DNA of 64,000 nucleotides from Aphis gossypii. Its lineage: Eukaryota; Arthropoda; Insecta; Hemiptera; Aphididae. Positions 51,620 to 64,000 of this stretch are shown in pieces. The stretch lies in contig NC_065532.1 of assembly GCF_020184175.1 (NCBI RefSeq), positions 31,682,001-31,746,000 of the forward strand. Reading direction: 5' to 3'. A program made the translations under genes and the position numbers. The notes beneath the pieces are model-generated. The model did no database searches. It saw only the letters and a program-made list of their open reading frames with translations, and was not told the DNA's origin. Within the stretch, counting starts at the first letter, position 1. Each line of letters starts with the position of its first letter.

Positions 51620-54600
51620 TATTTCAAACTATGTAGTTTATAGTATACATTTTTTTTCAAACTATATGAACGATTTTAAATTTAATTTTGTGTAAATACA
51701 CATAATATACCTATAATGTAAAAATGTTCAAGTATCATCTGTATTCTATATTAATTTGTTTTACAATAAACAATAAAATAAGAAAATCAATTTTGTTTAA
51801 AACTGTAAAAATGTACAATGTCTATTTTTCTTAGTTATTCTGAAAGTACTGGAAATTTTTTATTTTGACCTTTTAGAAGTATTAACTCGATTCACTTTTT
51901 TATCACATGAGCTATTAAAGCTAAAAATCACAAATCGTATTTTTCTTCATTAAATCGTATACTTATATAAATATAAAAAAATATCATTGTAAAATCAATA
52001 AGTTCATCGCTCCACTCTGAATCTTAAATTATTTTAATACTTCATTTAAATATGAAAATAATGTATAATACGATGTAGATAAAATTTGATTCATCTATTT
52101 CATGAAATATCAAATTATTATTTAGTCAAACTTTATTTTCATAAACCTTATATTGAGTTATATATAATATATATTCGATATCCACTTTAAGAAAAGAGCG
52201 ATCTTATTAAGTATATTGAAAGATATAATTTTATACTTTGCAGATTAAACGTATACATTATCTTAATGTTTAAATTACTGTTTTTGAGTTTTCACTACTT
52301 GTACTTTCACTAATGTGAAACGTCAATAATTGTAGTATATAGGTTGTAAATAATACAACTTTGATGATGACCGTAATAACAATTTATTATATAATCAAAA
52401 CGGCAAATTAAATAAAACACACATTACTGCGTACCTGTAAGTCTATGATTATGATAAATAGTATAAGCTCTATAATTTATTATAGTATATATGTGCCGGA
52501 TTTAATACAATATTCTGGACTATAGTATTAAAAAATACACTTATTTTATTATACATATTACAGTATATCTTATAATCAATGATATCGAAATGTGTTTTTA
52601 GTAAATGTATATTATTTTGTAAATTAGTTACTATATTATTATAAAATTTATAATTAAAATAAATAGCATACGTTTGTCGTATTTAAATAATAACGAATAA
52701 CCATGACATTAACACGGCAATGATAATATAGTCTCGTTAACCTTCAAGGGTTATACGAAAAGTGTTTTTTTATTCATACTTTTAATATATACCTTATACT
52801 TTGCACTGGGCCTAAATACGATGATGTCAAAATTCTTTTGAGATTTGTATATATAAAATTTATTCGTTTTTAAACTGGTTTTTAAATTCTGAACAAAGTG
52901 ATTAATCTATATATTTGTTTTAAAATTGTATTTTGCAAAAGAGATAATTTTTATATTGTACATATACAGTAATTTATCATTTTAATATTCCAATTATTAA
53001 CCATTTGTTAAGTCTATATAGTATATATTATTTTAAAATGAGAGAGGACACAATTTCCACTACCTATATATATAATACGTCCAATTCACTGGACCATTTC
53101 TACTTAAGGGGGTGGTTATAGTCTTATAGATTAGGTATTAAAAGTGGGAAAAGGTTCCACTAACATTTTATACAAAACATTTTAACTTTTAATTTGAAAA
53201 AGTACTTTGAATTATAAACCATATTGATAATGATTTATAAACGCCTCTTTTTCTAGATTTCTTTTTCTGTGCACGCGCGTCTGTTATAATCTGTAAGATC
53301 TTGGGATGAGTTCAAATAGTAAGAAAACCAGATGAGACACATTTACCGCGGAATTGTCGTTTTCATGGTAATTTGATTTTTTCTCTGTTAGTCAAATGTT
53401 TTTATGAGTTAATTTAAGAAAAAAAAAGACGATAGGGAGGATTCAAATGGGGGAAAGGTTGGTTAGCATATAAATTTTTGTATTTTTTCACTTATAAAAG
53501 TTGATCAGTTGCATTACTATTGCATTGACGCGTTTAACGGAAGGAACGATGAATTCGTACCGGTTTTCCTACTTTCAGAACGAGTAGAGAAAAATTGGCT
53601 ATTTATTTTTATTTGACTGTTAATGCAACTTTTTGGGCAGGTTATACATTATTATTCTAATTTTGCAACTGTTTTATGAATGCGCGGTATATCGTTATTA
53701 TGGATCATGACGTCTACATACCGGTATACAACAATATATTATACGTGTAAGGTGCAACTGGTTTACGGAAAATTGGTATCTTCCAATTTGTAAACAAACA
53801 GCTTTTTGTTGGTTGAAATTCAAGGAGATTATGATTGATTTATTTAGGAAACGTCTTATTGATTTCTTATACATCTTATATATTTCTTTAAGTGAACAAT
53901 AATAAAAAAAAAATTAAAAATTGTATTTTAAACGTTATATTTGACCTGTAATTAACCGTGAAATTGACGTACCTAACTACTTAAGTACAAATGTTTAATT
54001 CTAGTATGTATAATCAATCGCTTATTGGTATCCAGTAGGTACCGTGTATCTGAGAAAAATAAATTGTGTAACTCTTCATACCTTCAGGCATTTCAAGATT
54101 AATTGTGTATTTATTTAAAAAAAATAAATAAACATAGGTATATTTCACTTATAAGTTTCTATTATTTGTCCTTATATATTTTTGTATATTATTATATATT
54201 TATATAGGTAATATATTATATTCAATTGATATACAATTGATTACAACTAATTAGTAACAGTATAATAATAAAAATAATAGGTACCTAGTAAGAAATAGGT
54301 ACTAATAATAGTAAAAATACAAAATCGATCAAAATTACGTCGCCTTATTCGCCTATATTAATTATGTTGTCTCTTTCTTACACTCGTAAATAAGACGTGG
54401 TAAATTTTCCTACACCAGTTTCAGTAGCGTACTATAGTGATTAGTGTGCTTTTAGTTTTGATATTAGATTGAATTGACCTATTATAAAACTTTCAAGTAA
54501 GATTGTAAGAACATTATAATATGTGTTCTTAAGTTGGTTTTTTTTGATACCTATTGTAATTTTTAAGTAAATTAAAAGCATATTTAAACATTTAATGGTT

Positions 54601-54724
54601 TATATACCTACTCATAACTATACGAAAAAAAGAAAAAACTAAAATGATAATATAATAATTAGAGAATTAGTATAATTACTATTTACTATTTCCACATTAA
54701 ATAGTACATGAATTTTAGTTTTAG
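51620..54724. other. AT-rich intergenic DNA
   Basis: No gene, RNA or clear repeat was recognised. Confidence 0.5.
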
Positions 54725-54756
54725 CATTGATTATAGAATAGCTTCTATAATCAATG
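54725..54756. repeat. Perfect 14-bp-stem hairpin
   Basis: CATTGATTATAGAA is followed by a four-base loop TAGC and then its exact complement TTCTATAATCAATG. Confidence 0.75.
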
Positions 54757-55189
54757 GTTTTAGAAATTCCATGTAGTCTGTAGATATAATATTACTATTA
54801 TTACTGCATTCAAAAATTAAAAATAACTTAATATTATCAAATAATCAGACAAGTCTGATAAGGTATGTATTGTCTAGATATTGAGAATATGAAGATTATA
54901 TAAAATTATGTCGACTTTGACTTCTCTGTATTCAGTATTGTGTTCTTGTGTAATTGTGTCTTGATTCTTGCAAAGTTTTCTTTTCAAAGTTCTGGATTTA
55001 ATATATTGTAAAATAGATGTGTAAATTATTAAATTAAATAAGGGATAAGATAAGATTTGTCACATCTGTTATATCGCTATAATGCTTTATGTATACTTTA
55101 AAACATGTTGGATTATAATATTACCGTGTATACAACTTAATAGTTCGGCTATTTTGAAAACTTAAATTTTTAAAACCAAACCTTTAGTT

Positions 55190-55740
55190 ACAACAACTCA
55201 TGAGCATCATCTAGCTGAACCACACAAGTAAAAGTGACCAAAGTAATTGCTAAAATTAAAGTTAAAGCTGCTCATTTCGAATGTAACTCTGTCTCAGATT
55301 TGCGTACAAGAAGTATCTGAAATTGATCATAATATTGGAGTCAGAATGCCACTTGAGAAAACTATAAAGAACTTACGTAGTTTCTGTCAAAGATCCATTG
55401 GATTCAAAAACAATAAAAGAATGTGAAGTTTTAGGTAATTTGAGTTATAATTTTTTATAAATGCAGATACCTAAACCTAATGCTATTTTTTTTTATATTA
55501 TAACAATATAAACTGTAATACTTATTTGTAGGTGAGTGGAGTACAAACTGGCCAATCTCACTATAAGCAATTAATTCTTGATGATAATGGAACATTGGAA
55601 TTGAAGCATCTGAACGGGTCATTTTGTTTGTTACTAAGGAATATTTAAAACTAACGTTTAGCAGATGCTTCGAGGAGGTATATGAATGGTAATTTTTCAT
55701 TTGCTCCAAGGCAATTCCAACATTATGTGATCTGAATAGT
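55190..55740 (+). mobile_element. Decayed MULE-type transposase (FLYWCH-associated) remnant
   Basis: In shifting plus-strand frames, THEHHLAEPHK is followed by VIAKIKVKAAHFECNSVSDL, and further on (55,598-55,660) EASERVILFVTKEYLKLTF. These resemble, in order, the HNH segment after a FLYWCH zinc finger, the KIKxxA helix, and the ERIxIFxTxExLxxL segment before the first catalytic Asp of Mutator-like transposases common in aphids. Several frameshifts and stops show it is dead. The assignment rests on motif resemblance only. Confidence 0.42.
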
Positions 55741-57490
55741 AGTCAATACAATTTTTATGATTGCTATGTATTGTCTTCAACAAAATAAAACGTTAGCATA
55801 TGAATATTATATGCTATGAACTTAATGAAAAAAAAAATGTTAAGAAAAAATATTATATTAACATTATTTATCTACAGCTAATAATATATTATTAGATATT
55901 ATACTCATAGTTTTAAGATTTATATTTATATTTATATTTAAATTCATTTAGATTCATTTTTATTATAAATTTTATTTTATATACTTACTAAACATTTAAT
56001 TAATAAGCTACATAAATCATGTCATGATAAACATCTTATATAATAGATTATAATATTGATAACAAAGCAAATAGATTGTATATATTATTTTTTATTATAT
56101 TGATTATATTATCATTTTGGTTTTACCGGAATTTGTTCATCTTAAATTCAATTCAAATAATTCAATTACACATGATTTATTTCAATATCTCAACGGTAAC
56201 TATAATTTAACGGTGAGTGTTCAAATACATTCAATATTTATTTAAGTACATTTAGACAAATATTCAATTATAATAAAATACAACCATTAAATCTTAAAAT
56301 CATATTAGAATATTTAAAAGTATCTGATCTTAAATCAATAACCAAAAAATATAATATAAAAAAATTATAAACTGAAAAAAAAACATTTAATAACAAAAAA
56401 AAAAATAACCTATTAATTAACTTCTTTTGTATACATATCAACATGAAATAAATCTTTTCTGTAAGCTAGATAATTCAATTTTCACTAAAGATAAGTATTT
56501 TAATAGTTCAGTTGAAAAAAAAATAATAAACAAGAAAATGATTTGATGGATGTTTATTTATTTATTGTAAAAACCCCAATCGGCAAATTGTATAGGTTAA
56601 TACAAATATAATAAGGCACTTAATAGTGGTTATAACCAAAAAGTTATAAATTAGTTTAAAAAAAACAAGCTGAAAAGAAATTCTATATATTTGATTCTGT
56701 ATAATATACAATTAGTTTTAAAGAAATTTTAACAAAATATCTTAAATAATCCATTAAAAGAAATTAATTATATAGGTAGATAAATTTTGAATAAAACGTT
56801 AAATCTTGTCAAAAACAATTCAAATTATTGGAAGGTGATTTAATAAATATTATAATAATGAATCAAAACTTAAATAATTGTAGATATATAATGTCTACTG
56901 GAATGTGTGTAGTTTGTACATGACAAAAATTATTATAAATTATTGGTTTAATTTAAATAAACGTTAAATATTACCTTCAAAAAATCTTTATCATCCTGTA
57001 CTTCCTATCAAAATAAAAATGGAAAAAAAAATGAAAAGTTTTATAATTGTATGATAATGAACTGACAAATTTTGTGAGAATGTACATACATAACAAATTG
57101 TACATTGACTGGACCTATAAGTTATTATTATTAAACAAATAAAAAAAAAATTCATCAGTTATAAAGGGTTTTACTTTAAATTATAAACAAATTATCAAAA
57201 CCTAGGGTGTTACAATTATCATAATTGTAAAATATTTGAAGAAAATAAAAGAAAGATAAATATAAAACTAGAATATAATTAAATGATATAATATAATATG
57301 TGATACACCTAATAAAACTATAGTTAATAAAAAAGTTACAAAAAAAATTCTTATTTGATTATGATAAAAGAATAATATTACCCAGCTTATGTTGCTTATG
57401 AGTTGTGGTACTATTGCTATGACTATAAATGAATAATTAGCATTAAATAATTAAATAATTAAATTTATATGAGTGTGCTTAATATGTTTG
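55741..57490. other. AT-rich intergenic DNA
   Basis: Nothing recognised. Confidence 0.5.
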
Positions 57491-57499
57491 TTTAAATAA

Positions 57500-58860
57500 T
57501 TTATTATAATAATGATAATTGTAGTTCCTCTTCATAGATAGGTTAGGTTATCTATATCATTAATTTTATAATAAACAACATTAGATTTTATTAAATTTTC
57601 AATTGTAAAAATTTCTTTTGACCAGTTGAGTTTTAAATTTATTTCTATACACATTTACTATTGATGATATTCTAATACGATCATTAATTTCAAATTTAGA
57701 TTTAATACTGCTTGGGGATATAACTTATATTTACAATATAAATTTGATGTATATAATAGTACTAAGTGTCCATGTTCTGCAATGTACCTTTCTACCCGAC
57801 CTACCAAGTGTCTGCGTCATGCAATTAAACAGTGGACCATACAAAGTGACTGTTTTCTAATTTTTTTGGTAAATTATATTTAAATATTAGTAAAATTCTT
57901 TAGCAACTTCTAATCCAGTTTATGTTTTTAAAGGAATTGACCATATATATCTAAAAAATGAGCCAATTAATATACTTTAATCCCTTATTAGTTTTATATA
58001 AAGTCTTATGATTATCTTCAACTTTGTTTTTATTGCGTTTATTCCTTAAATTATAATTGGTATCTTCAGTTTTTGCTTTTGAATTATAAAAATAATACAA
58101 GTCAGCCTGTCAAGTACCATTAATGCCACTGTGTATGAAATGTCTAGTTTTGAAATTTTTCCTAGATGATTTAAATAGTCCATACATTTCTATAATTTCT
58201 GGTTGTTTAGATGTATTATTTGTATTTATATTACATTGTATACAATATAAATGTTGATTATATTTATTATTCTTTTTAATAAATTCAGTAATACCTTTAG
58301 TATAGACCTTTTATTTGAGATTTAGAATTCTATACATTTACTTAATTGTACTATTGGTAAGATTATAAAAAAAAAAATGCTGTACCAACAAACTAATATA
58401 ACTAATTGTATAACTAGGTAGATTTTTGTTAAAATCAGCATGTAAAACAATACTGGTTTTAGATCCAGAAATCTGATATGATTGTCTACTCGTATTAATA
58501 ACAAAAAAAAAAAAAAAAAATACTAGAATCTTTAAATTCTTGTGGAGTTGTATATATTAATGAAAGATCACAATGTTTTATTATAAATGTTTTGATATTA
58601 TCATAAGCAATATTAGATTTTTCTTTTTTATAATCCAAATTTAATAATTCTTCTAGATATCTCATGCTGTTAATCTCCAACCAAATATTTTTCATATTTC
58701 AATGGTTTAAGTATGTTGGATTTTTCAGTAAGTTATATAATTTATCTGTTAAATAAGCTACAATAGCAAACAAACTTAGTTTAGATGAATGGTATATACT
58801 TTGTAAAGGTAAAAAAAAATACTTCATAATGGATATGGACAATATTTTATAGAATTTCAA
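57500..58860 (-). pseudogene. Degenerate coding remnant, family unknown
   Basis: On the minus strand the frame from about 58,826 down to 58,520 is open apart from one stop. It reads MKYFFLPLQSIYHSSKLSL and, after the stop, EINSMRYLEELLNLDYKKE and IIKHCDLSLIYTTPQEFKDS, all of good protein-like composition. An A/T homopolymer at 58,503-58,520 breaks it. Further protein-like fragments in other frames continue towards 57,600. It is probably an old transposable-element protein. I do not recognise the family. Confidence 0.35.
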
Positions 58861-58869
58861 AGCAAATCA

Positions 58870-59729
58870 CCACTCAGAAAAATTTTAGTATTGAAGTTAA
58901 ATGCAAATTGCACATGAATATATACAATTATCCAATTTAAATATTTATGAAATATATCTAAATATATTAGATAACAATGTTTAAACTTATTATCACTAAA
59001 TATGGCAATCAAGTTTCTATTATATTAAATAATAAGTATAAGTTATTTTTATCTTATAGATTTGTCAATGCTGTTTTTCAACAAGTCATAGATAATTATA
59101 ACAGTAATTTAAGAAAAATTCCTTTGATTTATAAAGGTAAATAAAATCTTGATTATGGGAAATGAATTTATTTGATATATTTTTTTATTAACTTGCTAAC
59201 ACAAAATTTTCTTAATGAAGTAATTCTTAAAATAATGTGATATTTAACAGTAGTTATATTAAGAATTCTTAGTGTATAGTGTATACTGTATAACAAGTAT
59301 ACAATACTTATATTTTCATTTAACAGAGAAATTTAATATTTTGTGATGCTTAACAGATATTATATTAGTTTTGATTTTTTGTGATATTTAACCGATATTA
59401 TATAAATTTAATTTTGTTTTGGTATCTAATAGATATTATATTAAGAAATTCTGTTTGTATAAGTGTCCCAGACGTACTCTCATTGTAGTGTTATCTTACC
59501 ATTAAAGACAGGATGAAAAACCAGTATAAAAATCTTGATGGACATGAATCTTTGTATGCAAGTGAGTATAAGTGAGAACAAGATCATTTAAAATTATTAA
59601 TTTGCTTATTACTTGATTCATCTCATGAATCTGTGAATGTAATACACTTTTGAATATCACTAATATCCAACAATTATTCTTCAAGATAATCCAATATTTG
59701 AAATAAAAATATTTATTATATATTTTCAG
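58870..59729. other. DNA upstream of the heparanase exons
   Basis: The promoter and first exon of the heparanase gene should lie here or further upstream. The short ATG..CAA|GTGAGT frame at 59,544-59,561 is tempting, but its phase (0) does not match the next exon, which needs one base of a split codon. Confidence 0.4.
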
Positions 59730-61816
59730 GTAGGCGATTGAGATTAATCCAAAGTCCTTTGATAGTGATTTTGTGCTTCATATTTTTGGTTTTTTCTCAA
59801 TCAAATTTAAGTCAGTCTCTATCGAAAGGAGAAAGACACATTTTTATTTTGAATCCCAAACAACCCCTTCTTCACACATCTTCAACCAAGTTTTTATCAT
59901 TTAGCTTTGACACTTATTCTTTGAGAAAGATGAATGAATTGCCAATTTCAGACGAAAGATTTATCAATTTGGCAAGACTCTTGAGTCCAGCATATGTCAG
60001 AATCGGTGGTACATCTGCAGACTGTTTGTTCTTCAATGAGGTCTGTTTTTATTATCAGTCTATATTATATTAATTTATGAATTATAAGTTCTATTTGATG
60101 GATAATACAGCTTAATTTTTAGTCTCCACCGCAGAATTCACATACACAGGTAACAAGTCCAATTGATGGAAATCATTATTCGAATTTTACATTTTCAGAG
60201 GAAGATTTTTTATCTCTTTACCAATTTACAAAAAAATCAGGATTACGAATGCTCTTCGATTTAAATGTTTTAATTCGAAATCCTGATGGATCATGGAATG
60301 ATTCCAATGCTAGGCAAATAGTCGAATTTGCTAAATATCATGAAATGACATTAGATTGGCAACTCGGAAATGGTAAGTTGTAAATTGAAAGTAAATTTTC
60401 TAAATATAGATTATTAAACCGCATAAAGCACGCACGTTATCATATGAAATTGAATTGTAGAGCCAAATTCCTTCAAACACGTATTCAATGTAGATATCTC
60501 TCCTCAGCAGTTAGCAAAAGATTATTTCGCTTTGCGATCTCTTTTGAATACATCTGGATACAATGATAGTATTTTAGTTGGTCCTGAAGTTGACAATATC
60601 AAAAATCCAATAAATATAACATATCAAGGACAATATTATGTTAAAGAATTTCTGAAGAATGACGAGGATTGTATCGATTATGTTACTTGGCACCAATACT
60701 ATATCAATGGGAGAACAGCTAAAGTCCAGGATTTCATAGATCCAAAGGTTTTCAATATTCTCTCGAAGCAAATTAAATCCTTGCAAGATGTCATTGATGG
60801 TGTAGGGAAGAAAATTCCAATGTGGCTATGTAAGTAATTTTCATATAAATTAATACTTGGTTAGAGATGCTTGGGAAATACTCATTTCTGGAAATTTAAA
60901 AACAGCTGAAACTAGTACAGCATTCGGTGGAGGTGCTCGAAATATTTCGGACCGATTTGTTGCTGGATTTCTCTTTCTTGACAAACTAGGTTATTCTGCA
61001 AGTGAAGGTCTTCAAGTAGTAATCAGGCAATCGTTTTTTAATGGACATTATGCCATGGTTGGACCCGACTTGAATCCAAATGCTGTCTGGTGGGTGAGCG
61101 TCTTCTACAAAGAATTCGTTTCCAACAAAGTTCTTAAACTAGCAACTATTAATAATTTTGGAAACGTTAGACTTTACGCTCATTGCACACCTGAAAAGTC
61201 TCTCGTGAGTAGAGTGCCAGCCGTCACAGTGTTTGGGATGAATCTTCATAATTATTCTGTGAACATTTCAATTCAAGGATACAAATCAACTCCTAAAATC
61301 ACAATATTTATGTACGCACTCACATCAGACGATTTACAATCCAGGTACTTTTTATTTTAATAAAGTGATTAAATACAGATGCTATGAACTGATTTTTAAG
61401 GATAAGACATAAACCATAAGTATAATTTCAAACTAGGTAGGCTGACTAACTTTCAATCTTTATTACCTAAAATTAAAATACACATAATTTCGCAAAAAAT
61501 GTTTCATCCGAATCGAAAAAATCGATGTTTTTTTTTCTTTGAAATACAACATATATTTCATCAGTAATTATATCAACCATATGTGCAACTCAAAGTTAGT
61601 CATCCTACTCAGTTCAAAATGGATTGGGTCTAATGCAAGTAATTTATTTTTAGAACGATTAAACTAAATGGAAAGGATCTGAACTTACTATTTAATGGAG
61701 ATTTACCTCCGTTCAAACCTGTGATTCTGAAAATAGGAAAGTTCATCACTCTGCCAGCTCATTCTATGGTGTTTATTGTAATGCATGGAATTGATATTCC
61801 TGCCTGTTTCACTTGA
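59730..61816 (+). CDS. Heparanase-like endo-beta-glucuronidase (GH79), start exon missing
   Basis: Exons 59730-60040, 60123-60372, 60461-60829, 60906-61344 and 61654-61816 join in phase to 509 visible residues plus a split first codon. Human heparanase has 543. A basic, strongly hydrophobic segment (RRLRLIQSPLIVILCFIFLV) looks like a signal peptide, so only a few N-terminal residues should be missing. Family signatures follow in order: LSPAYVRIGGTSADCLFF, the proton donor Glu at about residue 187 in WQLGNEPNSF (its codon spans the 60372/60461 junction), VTWHQYYINGRTA, and the nucleophile Glu at about 311 in WLSETSTAFGGGA (right after the 60829/60906 junction). Their spacing, about 124 residues, is near the human 118. 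The C-terminal beta-sandwich ends LPAHSMVFIV, as in the family. Heparanases cleave heparan sulfate outside cells or in lysosomes. Substrate in this organism is inferred. Intron 60830-60905 has a poor pyrimidine tract. Confidence 0.88.
61437..61608. mobile_element. Short MITE-like element in the last heparanase intron
   Basis: GTAGGCTGACTAACTTT at 61,437 and AAAGTTAGTCATCCTAC at 61,592-61,608 are inverted repeats (16 of 17 match). The 172-bp unit has no coding capacity. No clear target duplication was identified, so its class is open. Confidence 0.55.
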
Positions 61817-61892
61817 TGATAATTGCTTGATGTTAAATGCTAATTTTATATTTATTGTATTTTTATGTAGTTTGTACTAAAGTACATTTCAT

Positions 61893-61898
61893 ATTAAA
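61893..61898 (+). promoter_or_regulatory. Candidate poly(A) signal of the heparanase gene
   Basis: The ATTAAA variant hexamer lies about 75 bases after the stop codon. Confidence 0.4.
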
Positions 61899-64000
61899 GG
61901 AACTAGTTACGCATTTCACCTGAATTCAAGTGAAACAGAAAAATTCAAAATTGTAATCAATAGTAAGAAAGGTTTAAATACAATTAATTAATAATTTATA
62001 CCTACTTCAAACTTTATACAGGTTGTAATGGTTGTATTCGCTTAATTAATACGTACCATAAATGCCACAACAAGCATTAATTTAAAAACAGTAAATTGTG
62101 TATTTCAACGAAATATAATATTAACAATTATAAAATAGAGTTGCAAAATATTATAAGTTTACATTGATTATGGAAAAGTGATAGAGATTTACCTGATTTA
62201 AGACTACGTTATATTCTGTGTAGTGGGTGGTTGTACACTTGTACCCATAAGAAGTACTATATAGTACAGTAATTGAAATAGAAGAATCACTAGAATGATT
62301 TCTAGTAGAGTGGGTAGAAACACGGAATGATTTAGAAGATCCACTCCATGTTTATCCTTTTATTTTAATTCATAAATGAATATAAGTATAGGAAATGAAA
62401 AAGTTTACTAAATATTTATACTAGTATAGTATTTTTAAGGTACTATATTTTTATAATTTTAAAAATATTTGCTTTCTTTTAAAGTTGTTTATAAATATTT
62501 AAAGGTTTTTTATTTTTTAGTATTCATACAAATATAATAATTATATACAAAAATCAAAATAGTTTGACTATATTTTAGCTATTTATAGGAAGGTTAAAAT
62601 TTTGAAAAAAAAAATGTAAAAATTTTTGCACTTGCTCAAAATACTTGAAGTTTTATTACAAAGTTCAAAATTAGCACATTTTTTTAAAGTATTGATTTAT
62701 CATAATTTTATAGAAATAATTAATTAGATAATACATGACTAAACATATTTGGTAAAAAATATATTAACATACTGTTTAACTGATTGAAAAATAAATTACT
62801 ATAATAGTAGTATAAAATATCAGTAGAAATATAGGAAAATATCACATCGTTTCCATAGAATAATTGTTGGTATATTGCAATAATGTATCATTGAATTTAA
62901 ATTTAACACATCCATTACAATGACCTACTTAATGATGACGTATATACTTGAAACTTACTATACAGTAGAACAACTTCACCAGCTTTTTAAAGTATATATT
63001 TTATTGAATTTAAACTTAACTTTGAAATGTTTTTTATACAATTATTCTCTTGGTAATAATATATTAACTGACCTACGCCTAATCAACCTAATGACACGCT
63101 TCCTATGCAGCAGCCATTAATTTTATTATTATTATTTTATAGCATTTTCGAGGTAATTAGTGTTCACTATTAAAAGAATACGCAAGTATAAAATAATTCA
63201 TTAAATTTGGCCCACTTAGAACACAAAAACAAATTTATGATAAATAATAGCTAATTGCGACCGGTTTAGTTTTACGATTTTTTTCTTTTCCGACAATATG
63301 AGATCCTTGACTAATATAACAACTAGATACCTATATCATAATCATCGTCATCAAAGGTATCAACCTTTGACCGTATAATAGATAGCGGCAGCTGTTACGT
63401 CGCCAGTCAAAGATATGGTAATGAACTATATAGGCATATTAAATTATATTCAACAACTGGCTTACAGGTAACTCGGTACTATACATTATGTACCTATATA
63501 ATATGCATACTCCATTATGTATATACATAATATTATATGTGTAGGCACCTACGACGGGCACCTCTTATGAAGTCCCCCTAACATATTCTGTTTTTATACG
63601 AGGGATCGTTCGTATTACGCAAGGCTGCATCGGTTTCCACGATATACCGCTAGTAATATTATACCTATCCATTGATAAAAAATAAAAAAGAATTATTTTT
63701 TATATCCGATCAAACAGTTTAAAATAAACGTCAAATTGAAATATAATACGTCAAATTGGATATAAATACAATACCTACACACGACACAACGTCTCACTAT
63801 TTATAAATTTACACACACACATATATATGTATATATATATATTTACAAACTCTGTGCATTGCTCGCACCCGCGTGTCTTAAAAAAAAAAAAATGACCCGC
63901 CCGTTATTAAAATTATGTATATACAGCTTCGGGATTTTAATGGTTTCGAAATGGATTTGATAATCATCACGTTAAAAGTGTTCTCCTCTCGCGGCATGTA
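61899..64000. other. Intergenic DNA to the window end
   Basis: No gene was recognised. A compound (AC)n(AT)n microsatellite lies at about 63,811-63,842. The last 100 bases are slightly GC-richer. Confidence 0.5.
63811..63842. repeat. (AC)n(AT)n microsatellite
   Basis: An ACACACACAC run passes directly into ATATATATGTATATATATAT. Confidence 0.8.

Noticed and set aside
59544..59561. ATG..CAA|GTGAGT as the heparanase start exon
   Set aside because: It would join in phase 0, whereas the exon at 59,730 needs a single preceding codon base.
1..64000. CRISPR arrays, bacterial operons, riboswitches
   Set aside because: The window is eukaryotic, with spliced genes and snRNAs, and no regularly spaced direct repeats were seen.

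Overview
The window looks like nuclear DNA from an insect, most likely an aphid. The evidence is extreme AT richness, small introns with GT..AG borders, many short non-autonomous DNA transposons, frequent TAGGTACCTA-type strings, and gene models that match animal families. The species call is an inference from composition and style; no species-specific marker was tested.

Layout. 1-11.9 kb is mostly non-coding, with a decayed LINE piece (about 4.5-4.8 kb), a CpG-richer patch (5.4-6.7 kb) and a hAT-like element with target-site duplications (8.34-9.33 kb). 11,888-24,572 (+) is a complete 19-exon gene for a NuMA/Mud-type spindle-pole and dynein-adaptor coiled-coil protein (1,919 codons as read here). 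A broken duplicate of part of its giant coiled-coil exon lies downstream at 25.5-26.0 kb. 28,120-28,782 (+) is an intronless orphan encoding a multi-pass membrane protein, visibly richer in GC than its surroundings. A roughly 0.9 kb foldback element at 30.06-30.95 kb precedes 31,662-35,047 (+), a six-exon gene for SECp43 (tRNA-Sec-associated protein, TRNAU1AP), which has a decayed pogo/Tigger-like element in intron 4.

37.1-48.4 kb holds four U1 snRNA copies (+, -, +, +). Their promoter boxes sit at the same offsets, but all four differ from the canonical U1 in the same short part of stem-loop I. A GC-rich island with a possible first coding exon lies head-to-head with the second copy. 48.4-59.7 kb is intergenic, with remnants of hAT, pogo, MULE and an unidentified element. 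59,730-61,816 (+) is a heparanase-family (GH79) gene with both catalytic glutamates visible; its start codon must lie in an upstream exon that I could not place. The end of the window is non-coding.

The protein genes do not form a pathway: one works in mitosis, one is linked to tRNA-Sec or RNA binding, one is an extracellular glycosidase. The most unusual element is the U1 cluster, whose members may encode variant splice-site-recognition RNAs or be a mix of genes and pseudogenes.
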